NCBI RefSeq assembly: GCF_019890675.1
Contig: NZ_JAIOAA010000012.1
Location: 95,220 to 159,219, forward strand
Source: Micromonospora sp. PLK6-60
GTDB lineage: Bacteria; Actinomycetota; Actinomycetes; Mycobacteriales; Micromonosporaceae
Length of the DNA stretch: 64,000 bases
Direction: 5' to 3'
Below, piece after piece: positions 42,401 through 49,610 of the stretch. The notes beneath the pieces were generated by a model that was not told the origin of the DNA, searched no databases, and worked only from the letters and a program-made list of their open reading frames with translations. The stretch's first letter is position 1. Each line of letters begins with the position of its first letter. The position numbers were made by a program, and so were the translations under genes.

Positions 42401-42421
42401 GAGCCGTCGCCGAACGGCTGA
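39416..42421 (+). CDS. UPF0182 (COG1615) large membrane protein (Rv3193c-like)
   Basis: The 1001-residue protein has about seven N-terminal transmembrane helices (first at ~15-35, LGWGVQAWTDWLWFDEVRYTEVF) followed by a large extracytoplasmic domain from ~300. Conserved UPF0182 segments are YPWAVQTFEVKPSARDKEAPYI and GERNVEFDRPT. The C-terminus is a Pro/Ser/Gly-rich, probably wall-spanning tail after residue ~890, ending in a short coiled segment (EQAIGEVKAAQTSGDFERYG). Function is unknown throughout actinobacteria. ATG 39416 is used; GTG 39395 is an in-frame alternative. Confidence 0.9.
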   Translation: MRSSPMPRMSRRGRVTIGVLVGVFLLFTLLGWGVQAWTDWLWFDEVRYTEVFTGVLVTRLLLFLVIGLAVALVVGGNLWLAHRLRPKLHPHSLEQAALERYRMLLSPRLGTWIALAAAVIGLFAGLSAQSRWSQWMLFRNGGNFGVKDPEFGVDVGFYVFQLPFWRYLLGVGFTAVVLALLGALAVHYVFGGVRLQGVGDRMTNAARAHLSSLVAVFVLLKAVAYVLDRRTMLLEYNSGGNFYGAGYADVNALLPAKEILAYISIVVAIAIIVFSNAVMRNLVWPGISLALLGVSAVAIGGIYPWAVQTFEVKPSARDKEAPYIARSIEATRSAFGLTGTKTSGYAAGNLVPPASLATDTAVVGNARLLDPQLVSETYTQLQQVRGFYDFGPKLDIDRYTVADKTSDYVVGVREINYGELTDQQRNWINKHTVYTHGYGLVAAPANQICNGLPYFVSGFLGDAGKDAQGCASSTDQIPAKQPRIYYGERMGPDDYAIVGQTGERNVEFDRPTSTGGEQYYTYTGSGGVDVGSFTRRLLFAIKEQESNFLLSEAVNDNSKLLYVRNPRDRVEKVAPFLTVDGDPYPAVVDGRVQWIVDGYTTAATYPYAERINLQSETTDELTNRGTFQLARENVNYMRNSVKATVDAYDGTVRLYEFDESDPVLKAWNKAFGGNLVLPKSDTPAELAEHFRYPADMFKVQRNLLTKFHVTDPGDFYSGQDFWQVPNVPDAPDSGQKQPPYYLFTQFPEQDAPRFQLTSAVTPNGRQNLAALISGSYVDGEPRLEVLELPDQTRVGGPVQVHQQMTNIGDIRQQLNLLSSNQAQVQYGNLLSLPFADGMLYVEPVYVKSNSQDAFPLLQRVLVSYGDGGSYVVLANNLADGIKQLVEQGKKAQAGNPPPTGGGTEPPSGGETPSPSPSATPPTTGGTQPPALTGELAAAAERVEQAIGEVKAAQTSGDFERYGRALKTLDDAMNAFQQAQQAAGGSAPGGGSAPSPEPSPNG

Positions 42422-42538
42422 TCCGGGCGCGTACTCCCGGCGTGGAGCCCGTGGTAGCGGACCTTGCGGTCCCGCCGCGGGCTCCGCGCCGTTTTCCGGT
42501 GGTTGTCGGGCAGCCGACCGGGGCGGCCCGGGTCAGGT

Positions 42539-42564
42539 GCAACCCGGCAGCCCCGTCGTCCGTC
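42539..42564 (+). promoter_or_regulatory. Candidate ECF-sigma promoter (GCAACC-N16-CGTC)
   Basis: GCAACC (42539-42544) and CGTC (42561-42564) are separated by 16 bp, a typical ECF -35/-10 layout, and lie 46 bp before the sigma factor start. This fits autoregulation. Confidence 0.5.
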
Positions 42565-42610
42565 CTCCTTGCATGACGTCGGGCAGCACCGGGGGAGAAG
42601 TGACGAGGAC

Positions 42611-43120
42611 ATGAGGGACGCGCCGAGCTTCGACGAGTTCTACCGCAGCACCTCGCGACGGATGGTGCGGTACGGCTACGCGGTCGTCGGGGACCACAAC
42701 GAGGTCCAGGACCTCGTCCAGGAGGCCTACGCCCGCGCGTGGCGGCACTGGGGCACGCTGGCCGACCACCCGGCGCCCGAGGCGTGGCTGCGGGTGGTGA
42801 TGGCCCGGCTGGCCGCGGACCGCTGGCGCCGGCTGCGCGGCTGGCGCGGGGTGCTGAGCCGGACCGGACCACCGGACGCGGTCAGCCCGCCGGGCGAGGA
42901 CAGCGTGGTGCTGGTGGCCGCGCTCCGGCAGTTGCCGATCAACCAACGGCAGGCGCTCGCCCTGCACTACCTCTACGACATGCCGGTGGAGGACATCGCC
43001 GGGGAGATGCGGGTGCCCGCGGGCACGGTGAAGTCCTGGTTGTCCCGCGGGCGGACCCGACTGGTGGCGCTGCTGCCCGGCGTCGCCGAGCCGGAACTGG
43101 AGGTGAATGATGTCGCGTGA
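42611..43120 (+). CDS. SigE-family ECF sigma factor
   Basis: The 169-residue protein has sigma region 2 (FDEFYRSTSRRMVRYGYAVVGDHNEVQDLVQEAYARAWRHW) and region 4 (LRQLPINQRQALALHYLYDMPVEDIAGEMRVPAGTVKSWLSRGRTRL), the layout of the actinobacterial SigE family. ATG 42611 follows GAGAAGTGACGAGG. The downstream gene overlaps by 14 bp and encodes a membrane protein likely to be its regulator, and a GCAACC-N16-CGTC promoter candidate sits upstream. Its target regulon is unknown. Confidence 0.93.
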   Translation: MRDAPSFDEFYRSTSRRMVRYGYAVVGDHNEVQDLVQEAYARAWRHWGTLADHPAPEAWLRVVMARLAADRWRRLRGWRGVLSRTGPPDAVSPPGEDSVVLVAALRQLPINQRQALALHYLYDMPVEDIAGEMRVPAGTVKSWLSRGRTRLVALLPGVAEPELEVNDVA

Positions 43121-44015
43121 CCTGGCAGTGTTCTACCGCTCGCTGGCCTCGGAGGCCGACGGGCAGCGGCTGGACCCGCCGAACTCGGTGCGGACGTGGG
43201 CCGACCGGCGGGCCCGGCGGCGGGCGGCGACCGGCGCGCTGGGCGTGGCCCTGCTGGTCGCCGGGGTCGGTGTCGGCGTGTCGATGGCCCTCGCTCCCGC
43301 CGAGCGGGACCCGATCAGCCCACCGGCGGCCACCGCCGGGCCGACCGGGTCGCCGGTCCCGTCGCCGAGCGCGGCACCGTCGGGCAGTCCGTCGGCCGTG
43401 TCGCCGCCCCCGTCGCCGTCGGGCGGGCCGTCGTCGGGCACCCCGCCGAAGCCGCCCACCCGGATTCCCGACGGGGCCTTCTTCACCCAGCCGGCCGGTA
43501 CGGCGGCGGAGCCGCCCCGGTTCGTCGAGGGCGAGCGGGCGCTGCCGGATCTGTGCGGCGCGCGCCTGGACGAGCCGGTGCGCAGCCGGACCCGACTGCT
43601 CGTCCACTACCTCCGGCCGCACACCGAGGCGGGGTGGGTGCCGGACGGGACCTACCTGCACACCGTCGCCGTGCACCGGTCCGGTGCCGCGGCGGGCTGG
43701 CTGGAGCAGCTGCGCCAGGCGGTGCGGGACTGCCCGGAGCAGGCCGGGGGGTCGGGCCCGACCTACCGGGTGCGGCTGCTGACCGGCGGCGGCTACGGGG
43801 ACGGCTCGGTGCTGTTCGAGATGCGGACCCGGGCCACCGACGGCCAGGGCGCCCCGGCCGGCGGGGACGAGGTCCGACTGATCCGGGCGATCCGGGTCGG
43901 CGACGTGGTGACGGTGCTCTGGGAACGGGGCTGGGAGAACGGCTCCAGCGACCGGGCGAACCTGGACGACTACAGCCGGCGGGCGGTCCGGGCGATCGAG
44001 GACTGGCTGGGCTGA
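43107..44015 (+). CDS. Single-pass membrane protein, probable sigma regulator
   Basis: The 302-residue protein has a cytoplasmic N-terminus of ~40 residues, one transmembrane segment (ATGALGVALLVAGVGVGVSMAL, ~41-62), a Pro/Ser/Gly-rich stalk (~65-115), and an extracytoplasmic domain with two cysteines. The short inside part fits the anti-sigma or co-regulator proteins often encoded after SigE-family sigma genes, but no HxxxCxxC zinc motif is visible, so it is not a canonical zinc anti-sigma factor. ATG 43107 overlaps the sigma gene's end. Confidence 0.7.
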   Translation: MMSRDLAVFYRSLASEADGQRLDPPNSVRTWADRRARRRAATGALGVALLVAGVGVGVSMALAPAERDPISPPAATAGPTGSPVPSPSAAPSGSPSAVSPPPSPSGGPSSGTPPKPPTRIPDGAFFTQPAGTAAEPPRFVEGERALPDLCGARLDEPVRSRTRLLVHYLRPHTEAGWVPDGTYLHTVAVHRSGAAAGWLEQLRQAVRDCPEQAGGSGPTYRVRLLTGGGYGDGSVLFEMRTRATDGQGAPAGGDEVRLIRAIRVGDVVTVLWERGWENGSSDRANLDDYSRRAVRAIEDWLG

Positions 44016-44080
44016 CCGCCGCTCGCCCCGCCGGCCAGCGCTCGGCCGGCGGGGCGACCGGAGCGGCCCGCACGGCCGTT

Positions 44081-44110
44081 TTGCGGTTCGGGGTCCCGGT
44101 GCGCTACGGT
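44081..44110 (+). promoter_or_regulatory. Promoter of first initiator tRNA gene
   Basis: TTGCGG (44081-44086), 18-bp spacer, TACGGT (44105-44110) lie 11 bp upstream of the tRNA. Confidence 0.5.
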
Positions 44111-44121
44111 TCAGGGGCCGA

Positions 44122-44195
44122 CGCGGGGTGGAGCAGCTCGGTAGCTCGCTGGGCTCATAACCCAGAGGTCGCAGGTTCAAATCCTGTCCCCGCTA
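44122..44195 (+). tRNA. tRNA-fMet (anticodon CAT), copy 1
   Basis: All four arms fold. Initiator features are visible: position 1 C opposite U72 is mismatched (sequence CGCGGGG against CCCCGCT), three G-C pairs (GGG/CCC) in the anticodon stem, and an A11-U24 pair in the D stem. Anticodon CAT is at 44156-44158. The 3' CCA is not encoded. A perfect terminator follows at 44202-44235. It is identical to the copy 267 bp downstream. Confidence 0.96.
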
Positions 44196-44201
44196 CTCGT
44201 C

Positions 44202-44235
44202 ACGAAGGCCCCGGAGTGATCTCCGGGGCCTTCGT
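44202..44235 (+). terminator. tRNA-fMet terminator, copy 1
   Basis: ACGAAGGCCCCGGAG (44202-44216) pairs perfectly with 44221-44235 around a TGAT loop. The same hairpin follows the second tRNA copy. Confidence 0.8.
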
Positions 44236-44388
44236 CGTGCCGGCGGTCGGCGAGCCGGGGCGTGCCGCCCGGGAAGGGTCGGCACCCGGCCCGGTCGGCA
44301 CCCGAGTTCGGTCGGCCATCCGGGTTCGGGCGGATGCAGGGACCCGGCTGATCTCTCTCGGGCGGATGGGGTAGGCTGTACATACCGA

Positions 44389-44462
44389 CGCGGGGTGGAG
44401 CAGCTCGGTAGCTCGCTGGGCTCATAACCCAGAGGTCGCAGGTTCAAATCCTGTCCCCGCTA
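44389..44462 (+). tRNA. tRNA-fMet (anticodon CAT), copy 2
   Basis: It has the same 74-nt sequence as copy 1, with the same initiator features (C1-U72 mismatch, GGG/CCC anticodon stem). TAGGCT at 44372-44377 is a possible -10 box. The 3' terminator is also identical. The spacer between copies is otherwise unrelated, so each copy has its own promoter. Confidence 0.96.
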
Positions 44463-44470
44463 CTTGTTTG

Positions 44471-44504
44471 ACGAAGGCCCCGGAGTGATCTCCGGGGCCT
44501 TCGT
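44471..44504 (+). terminator. tRNA-fMet terminator, copy 2
   Basis: It has the same 15-bp stem and TGAT loop as the first copy (arms 44471-44485 and 44490-44504). Confidence 0.8.
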
Positions 44505-44573
44505 CGTGCCCGCCGACGGGACACGTCCGGTCGGCGACGTGCCGACGTTGCGGCACTCGGCAAGGATGGGCAC

Positions 44574-44822
44574 ATGTCTGTGGTGAACAAGTGGTGGGGC
44601 CGGCTGAGCGCGGTCCTCGGCGCGGTCGTGCTCTCCGTCTTCGTTCCGGTCGCCGCCTGGGCGTCCACCGGGACGGGTGAGCTGGTGGTGGAGGCGGCCC
44701 GGCGCCGCTCCCGCGGTGGTTTCGGCCTGATCGGGCTGCTCTGCTGCCTGGTGGTGGTCGTCGGGATCGTCCTGCTGATCCTGCGGCTGATGCGGGGTCG
44801 CCGGGGCGGCCCGCCGCGCTGA
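44574..44822 (+). CDS. Small membrane protein, two hydrophobic segments
   Basis: The 82-residue protein has a signal-like first segment (LSAVLGAVVLSVFVPVAAWAS, ~12-32) and a second (GLIGLLCCLVVVVGIVLLILRLM, ~52-74) followed by a basic tail RGRRGG. It may be an anchored small protein of the cell envelope. I do not recognise a family. AAGGATGGGCAC precedes ATG 44574. Confidence 0.65.
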   Translation: MSVVNKWWGRLSAVLGAVVLSVFVPVAAWASTGTGELVVEAARRRSRGGFGLIGLLCCLVVVVGIVLLILRLMRGRRGGPPR

Positions 44823-44886
44823 CCGCGCCGGGCGCCCGCCGGCGACGGCGGGCGCCCCGCGGCGGCGTGAACGCGGCGGCCGGCCC

Positions 44887-46215
44887 TCAGCCGGCCAGCG
44901 CCGCGTTCGCCCGGGCCATGAACGTCGAGGTCGCCGCGCGTGCCCCGGACCGGCCGGAGCGGATGCTCTCGGCGGCGGCGACGAGCAGCGTACGGACGGC
45001 GCGGTGCCCCTCCGCCGGGGGTTCGGGAGCCGGGCCGAGCAGGCTGGACACCGCCTCGTCGAGCGCGGCGACCTGCTTCAGCTCCCGGTCGGTGAGGGTG
45101 GCGCGGACCGCGGCGCGGACCGACAGGTTCGGGTTGAGGCCGCGCTCCTGCCCGAGGATCCGGCCGGCCTCCGGGTCGTTGGTCAGAAAGTCGATCACGT
45201 CGGCCACGGTGTCCGGGTGCCGCGTCCCCTGGAAGCCGGCCCAGAACATCGAGGCCCGCGGCCACTGGGCCGCGACGGGGCCGGGCACCCCCGTCACCAC
45301 CAGCCGGTCGGCGGTGTGGCGCTGGAGTTCCGGGAGCTGGTGCGACCAGGCGAACGAGGCGGCGGTGTGTCCGGTCACCACGGCCTGCCGGGACAGGTCG
45401 CCGCTGTCCGACTGGTCGGCCAGGGCGGCGCCCGGGGTGGCCCGGTCGGCCCGGGCGCGTTGCCACAGCTCGAACCAGTCGAGCAGTTCGCCGGAGCCGA
45501 AGCCGAGCTGACGGTCCTGGTACAACCGCCCGCCACGGCCGCGCAGCCAGAGCCAGAACGCCCGGTAGTCGCCGGACGGGTCCACGGTCCCGGCCACCCG
45601 GCCGCCGGCGGCGCGGGTCACCCGGGCCGCCCAGGCGATGTAGTCGGCCCAGGACATCCCGCTCGTCGGCGCCGACACGCCGAGCCGGCGCAGCAGCTGG
45701 TGATTGTGTACGAGCACCGGCAGGCTCTGTCCCGCCGCGACCGCCACCGTCCGCCCCTCGACCTGCCCGTACCGGGCCAGGTTGGCGGGTAGCCCGGTCA
45801 GGTCCAGCCGCCGGTCCTCGACATGGCGGCTGAGGTCGAGGACGATCCGGCGCCGGGCGTACTCGGCCAGCACGGTGTCGTCGATCTGGAACAGGTCCGG
45901 CACGTTGCCGCCGGCGGCCTGGGTGGCCAGCCGGTCGTAGTAGCCGGTCAGGCCCTGCCAGGTGATCCGGAAGCTGACCCGGGGGTTGCGCTGCGAGTAG
46001 CGGCGCAGCGTCCGTTCGGTCGCCTGGGCCCGTGTCGTCCCACCCCACCAGAAGACCGACAGCTCGATCGGCCCGTCGTCGACCCGGGCCGCCGGCTCGT
46101 TCGTACAGCCGGGCAGGCCGCCGGCGAGCACGGGCAGGCCGACCAGCGCGCCGAGGAGCCGGCGCCGGCCGACACCGGCGGCGGCGTGGGACGGCGCGGG
46201 CCGGGGTACGGGCAA
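44887..46215 (-). CDS. Extracellular solute-binding lipoprotein (ABC sugar-type), no linked permease
   Basis: The 442-residue protein has a RRRLL twin-arginine-like start near residue 17 and a lipobox ending in Cys (GGLPGC, ~37), so it is membrane-anchored. The mature part has the SBP family-1 pattern ELSVFWWGG, ATERTLRRYSQRNP, ITWQGLTGYYDRLATQAAGGNVPDLFQID. The TTG start at 46215 is supported by GGAGGAG 6 nt upstream. No ABC permease or ATPase is encoded nearby, so the ligand and partner are unknown. It may deliver substrate to a distant transporter. Confidence 0.85.
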   Translation of the reverse strand: MPVPRPAPSHAAAGVGRRRLLGALVGLPVLAGGLPGCTNEPAARVDDGPIELSVFWWGGTTRAQATERTLRRYSQRNPRVSFRITWQGLTGYYDRLATQAAGGNVPDLFQIDDTVLAEYARRRIVLDLSRHVEDRRLDLTGLPANLARYGQVEGRTVAVAAGQSLPVLVHNHQLLRRLGVSAPTSGMSWADYIAWAARVTRAAGGRVAGTVDPSGDYRAFWLWLRGRGGRLYQDRQLGFGSGELLDWFELWQRARADRATPGAALADQSDSGDLSRQAVVTGHTAASFAWSHQLPELQRHTADRLVVTGVPGPVAAQWPRASMFWAGFQGTRHPDTVADVIDFLTNDPEAGRILGQERGLNPNLSVRAAVRATLTDRELKQVAALDEAVSSLLGPAPEPPAEGHRAVRTLLVAAAESIRSGRSGARAATSTFMARANAALAG

Positions 46216-46370
46216 CGCGGGCTCCTCCGGGGTACGGGTGACGCGGTCGGATCATTTACACAGGTGGCCCGGGCGGGTGTCAACGTGGCACCGGGTGATC
46301 CGTACCGGTCCGGGCGATCGGCCGGGTGGCCGCGCCGACCCGCGGTACGCCCCGTGGTGTACTAGGGCGC

Positions 46371-47204
46371 GTGGAACTTCTGCACTCGGGCAAGGTCCGG
46401 GACGTCTACGCCGACGGTGCCGACCTGATCCTGGTCGCCTCGGACCGCATCTCCGTCTACGACGTGGTGCTCCCGACGCCGATCCCGGACAAGGGCCGGC
46501 TGCTGACCGCCCTGTCGGTCTGGTGGTTCGAGCAGCTCGCCGACCTGGTGCCGAACCACGTCCTGTCGACCACCGACGTGCCGGCCGAGTTCGCCGGCCG
46601 GGCGATCCGGTGCCGGCGGCTGGACATGGTGCCGGTGGAGTGCGTCGCCCGGGGCTACCTGACCGGCGGCGGGCTGACGGAATACCAGCGCACCGGCGCC
46701 GTCTCCGGGGTCGAGCTGCCCCGTGGCCTGGTCGAGGCGTCCATCCTGCCCGAGCCGATCTTCACCCCGTCGACCAAGGCGCCGGTCGGCGAGCACGACG
46801 AGCCGATCACCTTCGCCGAGGTGGTGGACAAGGTCGGCGCGGAGACCGCCGAGCGGCTGCGCCAGATCACCCTCGACGTCTACCGGCGGGGCGCCGAGAT
46901 CGCCGCCGACCGGGGGATCCTGGTCGCCGACACGAAGATCGAGCTGGGCTGGGCGCCGGACGGCACCCTGATGCTCGGCGACGAGCTGCTCACCTCGGAC
47001 TCGTCGCGCTACTGGCCGGCCGAGTCCTACCAGCCGGGCCGCGCGCAGTTCTCCTACGACAAGCAGTACGTCCGGGACTGGGCCACCGCCAGCGGCTGGG
47101 ACAAGCAGGGCCCGGCGCCCGAGGTGCCGGCCGAGGTGGTCGAGGCGACCCGGGCCCGCTACGTCGAGGTCTACGAGAAGCTCACCGGCGGCCGCTGGCA
47201 CTGA
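46371..47204 (+). CDS. purC: SAICAR synthase (PurC)
   Basis: PurC joins CAIR and aspartate, using ATP, to make SAICAR in purine synthesis. The 277-residue protein shows LLHSGKVRDVYAD, ILVASDRISVYDVVLP, LDMVPVECVARGYLTGGGL (family signature), ILVADTKIELGW and DELLTSDSSRYWPAESYQPGR. GTG 46371 gives the family's normal start. It is divergent from the binding protein gene and converges on the ESX-type gene 20 bp downstream. It is an isolated pur gene here. Confidence 0.95.
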   Translation: MELLHSGKVRDVYADGADLILVASDRISVYDVVLPTPIPDKGRLLTALSVWWFEQLADLVPNHVLSTTDVPAEFAGRAIRCRRLDMVPVECVARGYLTGGGLTEYQRTGAVSGVELPRGLVEASILPEPIFTPSTKAPVGEHDEPITFAEVVDKVGAETAERLRQITLDVYRRGAEIAADRGILVADTKIELGWAPDGTLMLGDELLTSDSSRYWPAESYQPGRAQFSYDKQYVRDWATASGWDKQGPAPEVPAEVVEATRARYVEVYEKLTGGRWH

Positions 47205-47224
47205 CCACCGGTGCGCGCGGCGGG

Positions 47225-48121
47225 TCAGTGGTTCCAGGCGTCGCCGCCGAAGACCCGCCCCCAGAGGTTGTCCACCACACCACCGGTGCCGTAGACGTTG
47301 TCACCGTCGCCGTCCTTGCCGGCCGGTGCGACCTGCGTCGACCCGCCGTACATCAGGTAGCCCGGCCCGTTCGGCGGGCCCGCGGCGTGCCGGGCGCTGC
47401 TGTGGATGCCGTAGCCGACGAAGTCCCGCTCCCACTTGGAGAGGAACCCGGCGGCCACATTGTCCAGCCCGTCGACGGTGGCCTGGACGAGGTCCTTCAG
47501 CACGTCGGTGTTGCCGCTGCCGAGCTGCATCCCGACGTCGAAGGCACCGGCCCCCGCGATGGCCGCCGCGCCGCCGGCGGCGACGGCCTCGGCCATCGCC
47601 TCGATGCCGCGCAGCACCCCGCCCGCCGAGGCGGCGAAGGAGTTCGCGGTCGCCTCCGCCGAGGCGGCGGCGGGGGCGCCGACGACCGTGGCGGCGGCCG
47701 CGACGATGAACACGGCGAAGGCGGCCAGCACGGTGGAGATCACCACGTACGCCACGACCAGGCAGAACAGCACCATGCCCACGCAGATCATGGTGACCCC
47801 GACGGTCACCGCCAGCACCTGGGTGCCGATGACCTGCACGTCGTACGCCTGGATGTGCTTGCCGAACGCCGCGCGGTCGTCGCCGCTCCACTCCTCGGCC
47901 GTGATCGTCCCCACGGCCGACTCCAGCTGGTCGCGGGTCACCCCGAGCTGCTCGGACAGCTCCAACCAGGTGCCCCCGGTCGTGATCATGGTCTGCGGGT
48001 CGCACTGGTTGAAGTAGACGATCTGGGCGATCGGCCAGGCGGCCGGGATCACCGCCGCCGCCACCGAGATCTCCACCATCGCGATCTTGGCGGCCGCCGC
48101 CGCCTCCGTCACCTCGGCCAC
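47225..48121 (-). CDS. Membrane protein of an ESX/WXG100-type pair
   Basis: The 298-residue protein has an N-terminal WXG100-like helical hairpin (QLESAVGTITAEEWSGDDRAAFGKHI, with the EEW(S)GDD turn near residue 76), two hydrophobic segments around residues 95-145, and an Ala/Gly-rich region. The C-terminus (YGIHSSARHAAGPP, GDGDNVYGTGGVVDNLWGRVFGGD) looks like a folded effector-like tail. It starts at GTG 48121, 19 bp after the small upstream gene, so the two form a pair as in type VII secretion loci. No ESX core genes are nearby. Confidence 0.7.
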   Translation of the reverse strand: MAEVTEAAAAAKIAMVEISVAAAVIPAAWPIAQIVYFNQCDPQTMITTGGTWLELSEQLGVTRDQLESAVGTITAEEWSGDDRAAFGKHIQAYDVQVIGTQVLAVTVGVTMICVGMVLFCLVVAYVVISTVLAAFAVFIVAAAATVVGAPAAASAEATANSFAASAGGVLRGIEAMAEAVAAGGAAAIAGAGAFDVGMQLGSGNTDVLKDLVQATVDGLDNVAAGFLSKWERDFVGYGIHSSARHAAGPPNGPGYLMYGGSTQVAPAGKDGDGDNVYGTGGVVDNLWGRVFGGDAWNH

Positions 48122-48140
48122 GCCGGCCCCCCGATCGTCG

Positions 48141-48434
48141 TCATCGCGTCTTGATGGTGCTGGCCTCGTCGGCGGCCGCCCAGTTGTCGGCCGTCCGGCC
48201 CAACCGGGAGCGGATCTCCCCGAGGTGCTCGCGCTTGCTGCGCAGCTGCTCTTCGACGAACTCCACCGCTCCGACGTAGGCGACCGCGAGGACGGGCACC
48301 ACCGCGGTGAAGTTGCTGTGCTCGATGCCCCGGGTGGCGGTCAGCCGCTCCGCGGCGCCGTCGAGGCTCGGCCCCACCTGGCTCTCGATCGTCTCACCGA
48401 GGCGACGGATCGCCTTCGGGTCGGCATGGATCAT
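48141..48434 (-). CDS. Small ESX-target-like (EspC/WXG100-like) protein
   Basis: The 97-residue protein is helical (MIHADPKAIRRLGETIESQ, EFVEEQLRSKREHLGEIRSRLGRTADNWAAADEASTIKTR), the length and pattern of type VII secretion substrates such as EspC/DUF2580 proteins, with a W near residue 85 in the second helix. A GGGGAGGGG ribosome-binding site precedes ATG 48434. It is the first gene of a two-gene operon with the membrane protein at 47225. Confidence 0.7.
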   Translation of the reverse strand: MIHADPKAIRRLGETIESQVGPSLDGAAERLTATRGIEHSNFTAVVPVLAVAYVGAVEFVEEQLRSKREHLGEIRSRLGRTADNWAAADEASTIKTR

Positions 48435-48508
48435 CGGCCCCTCCCCGTGCCGTCGGTCGTTGCGCCGACAGCCTACTAAGATCAGCGATCACGGACGGCC
48501 CCGCCTGA

Positions 48509-48514
48509 TAGCCT
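48509..48514 (+). promoter_or_regulatory. Leaderless -10 box TAGCCT
   Basis: TAGCCT ends 6 bp before ATG 48521. Confidence 0.55.
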
Positions 48515-48520
48515 GCCGCC

Positions 48521-48961
48521 ATGGCAGACCCGCCGGCCGTCCACAGTGGCAGCTACGTGGCCCGGGCGGCCGGCTGGCCGCGCTGGCTGCGGCTGCTGGT
48601 GCCGCTTGCCCTGTTCGTCGCCCTGGTGGGCGCGGTGGTCGTCACCGGGGCGCGGGTGGTCTCCGCCGAGCGGGTGACCGTCCGGGTCGAGTCCTGCGAT
48701 CTCAGTGGACCGAAGGCCACCCAGCGGTGCCGGGGCAGTTGGCGGCTGGCCGACGGTTCCGTGGTCAGCGGTGGCGTGGGCGGCGACGTCCTGCGCCCCG
48801 GGCAGCAGGTCTCCGGTTGGGCCCACGGCACCAGCGCCACCACCAGCCTGACCAGCTGGCTGATCGCGCCGGTCGCCTTCGGACTGGTCCTGCTGGCCGG
48901 CTTCGGCGGGGTCGCCCTGGTCTGGCTGCGGCTCCGCCGCCGGTCCCGCCGAGCCGGCTGA
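48521..48961 (+). CDS. Two-TM membrane protein of unknown function
   Basis: The 146-residue protein has hydrophobic helices at ~25-47 and ~110-135 with an extracytoplasmic loop of ~60 residues containing two cysteines (VESCDL and TQRCRGSW). They may form a disulfide outside the cell. The C-terminus is arginine-rich (RLRRRSRR). Its start fits a leaderless transcript. I do not recognise a function. Confidence 0.7.
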   Translation: MADPPAVHSGSYVARAAGWPRWLRLLVPLALFVALVGAVVVTGARVVSAERVTVRVESCDLSGPKATQRCRGSWRLADGSVVSGGVGGDVLRPGQQVSGWAHGTSATTSLTSWLIAPVAFGLVLLAGFGGVALVWLRLRRRSRRAG

Positions 48962-49077
48962 GCCGTCCCCGCCGCACCGACGCGCCTTCCGGGACGTCGC
49001 GCTGTCCCCGGGCGGTGACGCCCCGAGCTGCGGGATGCGGGGGTGCGCCGGGCGGCGGACGGCCGCGCTGACCGGGG

Positions 49078-49527
49078 TCAGACGCCGAGCTGGCGGCGCA
49101 TCCGCTCCAGCATCTGGACGCTGTCCCGGACCGGCCCGGAGACCAGCTCGTTGAGCTGCGCCAGCTTGGCCTGCGCCGCCGCCGGATCGTGCACCAGTGA
49201 CTGCGGGCCGGCGCCGCCGCCCAGCTCGCGCAGCGCCTCGTCGGTCTGCCGGCGCAGGTCGGTCCGGGCCTCGCGGAGCAGCTCCTGGAGCAGTTCCGCC
49301 AGCTCCTCGCTGGGCCGGCGCAGGGCGCGGGGGTCGAGGTGCAGCTCGTGGGCCGGGTCGTCGGCGGTGCAGGTCACCGCGACCAGCCCGTCCGGGCTCT
49401 CCGCCCGGCCGGTGAGCCCGGCCAGCCGGCTGCGCAGCTCGTCGCCGCGCCGCAACTCCTCGCGCATCCGCGCCATCATCTGGGCCATCACGTCGGCCGC
49501 CTGATCACCCTGGCGCGGCTCGGTCAT
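49078..49527 (-). CDS. YbaB/EbfC-family DNA-binding-like protein
   Basis: The 149-residue protein has the YbaB layout: an N-terminal helix (MAQMMARMREELRRGDELRSRLAGLTGRAES), a central beta-sheet (DGLVAVTCTADDPAHELHLDPRAL), and a long C-terminal helix. YbaB proteins are nucleoid-associated dimers, and divergent actinobacterial members also occur near ESX-type genes. It lies next to an ESX-type pair here, so either role is possible. GGAGGG precedes ATG 49527. Confidence 0.8.
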   Translation of the reverse strand: MTEPRQGDQAADVMAQMMARMREELRRGDELRSRLAGLTGRAESPDGLVAVTCTADDPAHELHLDPRALRRPSEELAELLQELLREARTDLRRQTDEALRELGGGAGPQSLVHDPAAAQAKLAQLNELVSGPVRDSVQMLERMRRQLGV

Positions 49528-49610
49528 TGTGGGTCACCCTCCCCGGTCCGGTTTCCGTGCCCGACCCTAGTGGCTCCCGCGCGACGTCCAGGATGGAGGG
49601 TGCCGGGCGC

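Noticed and set aside
44177..44447. Small minus-strand frames overlapping the tRNA genes
   Set aside because: They are antisense to functional tRNAs and are similar to each other only because the tRNA genes are duplicates.
44122..44504. tRNA pair considered as an integration (att) site
   Set aside because: Neither copy is truncated, and no integrase or foreign cargo is adjacent.
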